A stretch of DNA of 64,000 bases from Phorcus lineatus (taxonomy: Eukaryota; Mollusca; Gastropoda; Trochida; Trochidae), in contig OV121093.1 of the NCBI GenBank assembly GCA_921293015.1, positions 3,829,027 to 3,893,026 on the forward strand, written 5' to 3'. Shown here one piece after another: positions 49,601-52,600 of the stretch (position 1 is the first letter of the stretch; each line of letters opens with the position of its first letter). The notes below the pieces were generated by a model. That model ran no database searches, had not been told where the DNA came from, and was given only the letters and a program-made list of their open reading frames with translations. Both the position numbers and the translations under genes were made by a program.

Positions 49601-52600
49601 GATGTAGAAGTTTATATATTTACACCCGTGGCTGCTTCACTGGATAAGATATGCATGGTATTTGACAAGATATGTGACATGTCCTCTTATGTATTTCAAT
49701 GGAAGATACATAATATTTTGGTTCTTAATTACTACAAAAGTGTTACATTCGACAAGACGTGTGTCATGTTCTCTTATGAATCAGAATTATTCCCACAGCT
49801 GCTAAAGTGGCTGAAATGTCTCCAAACTAAAACTTAGTGTCAATTTAGCGTCTTCCTAACTCCTACACCATCTGACAAGGCTGTATATCATCTCACTTCC
49901 TATCCCCAGTGCCGAGTGCGCCGACAAACATCACATACATCGTGGTGTCACCGGGGACTGTGGAGCTGCACTGGAAGCCGCCGGTGTCCCCGAACGGTGT
50001 CATCACCTCCTATATCATCTTCTACAACAACAACGAGAAGGTCCCGGACACCATGTGGAGGAATCTCACCCAGACAGGTGAGTGTTCTCAACAGCTGTTT
50101 GGTCTGAGTTTCACCGAGACAGGTGCCCCCTGATTGACCAGTTTAATTGAATCTCGTCTTGTATACAATCAGGCACTGATTTGGCTCTGATTAATTTCAT
50201 TATAAGTAACAATCCATCTGCATTGCTGGTAGGTGCCAATACACCCCGAATTCAAATTTATACTGATCTGTTGTGCAAAACATATTTCAAGTGGCCAGTT
50301 AATATGGGAAACACATTTTGTCTAAGTATAACACTTGAAAATTAATATTCATGTTCAGAAGAGTTCATGCAGGCCAAAGAATGACTCATAAATGTACAGG
50401 AGACTTCACTTGGGGCAAAGGCTGAACTTTGAAATGTGACCATTGTATGTACAGGGGAATTTACGCGTGCCACTGTGCAAGAGCTGACTGCTGCGTCCTA
50501 CTACTTCAAACTGAGCGCGTGCACTAGAGCAGGTCAAGGTCGTCAGTCTCCGATCATCATCGTGTTTCCCATGAAGAACTGTAATGAACACGTGCAGCAC
50601 GAGGCTTGTGATACCACCACAGCAGCTGTAGGACAAGGTATGAAAAAAGATGATATTACATGGGTGTCCATGACTTACTTTGTCTAAGACATGAGTGCCT
50701 TAATTTTAGTATTTCCCCAGCGCGATGAGGAATTTACTGATAATATACTGATAATTGGGCACGAGTGTCTGGAACATGGTATGTAATGGGCACAAATATG
50801 ATATTCTGGTTATTACCAAAGTTGCAAAGTTAAAAGAAATTATCAAAATCAGCAGTTGTAGGACAGGGTATGCAAAGTGCAGAATTACTCAAAAGATTTA
50901 ACATAAACTGTCTCACAGTTTTCATATTGTAACCGGGTGTGAGTGGGTTGAAGAAATAGTCCAAACACGGGTCACAGGTCAGGAAGGTATATTGCAGGTA
51001 GACCAGACAACTATTTACACCCTGAAATGCATACATAAAACAATACAAAAACGGTTGTTCAAATGTCAACACATTCACAATTATTCCTTAATTGCAAGCC
51101 ACACAATTGCAATCTATACAATATATACACTATACGTGTTATGCAAATACATTTTAGGCTTCATATTAAACAGATAATTATTCAAACCAATAACTCTTAT
51201 TAGGAATTACAATGGTAACTGATAGATTAAGTTTATTACTGTTGATACTATCAACAAGGGAGGTAATCTCTCATTGGAGCATGATGTACATTCACTTGAA
51301 CTTATAACACAAGACATTTTACAACATTATGGATTTACCACAACATCACGACCATAATGTATGCACGGACACTTGATTATCACTTAACGTAAATAAAAAA
51401 CCTATTTACATAATATAACAAGCATTATTCATGTTTAATATACCTTACCCTACGTGTAGCGCAGAGGCGTTATGTACGGTCGCCAAGGACTCGCATGTGC
51501 GGACACATGATTATCACATAACGTGAATAAAAACATATTTACATAATTTAACAAAAACATTAATTATGTTTAATATACCTTACCCTGCGTGTGGCGCTGA
51601 GGCTTTATGTACGGTCGCCAAGGACTCACTGGCATCCAGATAACATTCCTTAATCGAATGATGAAATAATTAACTAATTGGCGGACATAACATTCACAGG
51701 AATTGGACACAAAGCACTTTGCCTAGCAACGATTGATAAGGACTGTTTATCAATACCTGTATACCCTAAGAAGTAAGCCCTGATACAGCAGTTATTAAGT
51801 TGTCTGGCAAGATTTTCTTGAACTCATTACTCTGACTCTTATCATGGATTATGCTTGGATTTTCAAAGCTCTCTTAGTGCTACGACAGTCGTAGGGCAAT
51901 GTTGATTGATGGTACTATCTATCTTAGCGCTAAGGGAGTTTTGAAAATCTAGGCCCTGATGTTATCAAATATGACCTGTGTTATAGATATGTAGATGTAA
52001 AATGGAAAATACAAATTATGATATTAACCGGCTTATCAACACAAGGAATATCTGGATGTTTCTCTTCCTGCAACAGGTTCCCCGTCTCCTCAGCTGGGCA
52101 TCATAGTGGGCGTAACCATTGGCATTGTCTGTATCCTCATCTGCCTCGTTGTCATCATCTTTCGCAACAGGTCAGTTACATCTTTATTCTTTAATGTCTC
52201 CAATTCAGTAGTAACTTCATTCATTTATCTGTCCTTGTCCGTAAGACCTTCGTTCCTTTCTCTCTCCATATTAGTAGTGTTGTTGTTTTTTTCTCCACCC
52301 TGTGTCAGTAGTGTTGTAGTGTTGTTGTTTTTTTCTCCACCCTGTATCTACCTTCCTTTTTCTGTCCTTATGTCAGCAATAATTCCATACTGACAAATGT
52401 TGCTTCATGGATGTCTTCACATTGTTGTATTTTTTGCGTTAAGAGGAGGGAATTTCATTTATATTTTACCTCTTCAAGAGAAATTTGTCCATCCTCATGT
52501 GAACATTCATTTTAGACTTATTACGCTTTCATGTTTTAAGAATGATTTTAATCTGCCAATAACTTTAAGGAACAGTGAACGTAATAAAAGAAAATCAAAT

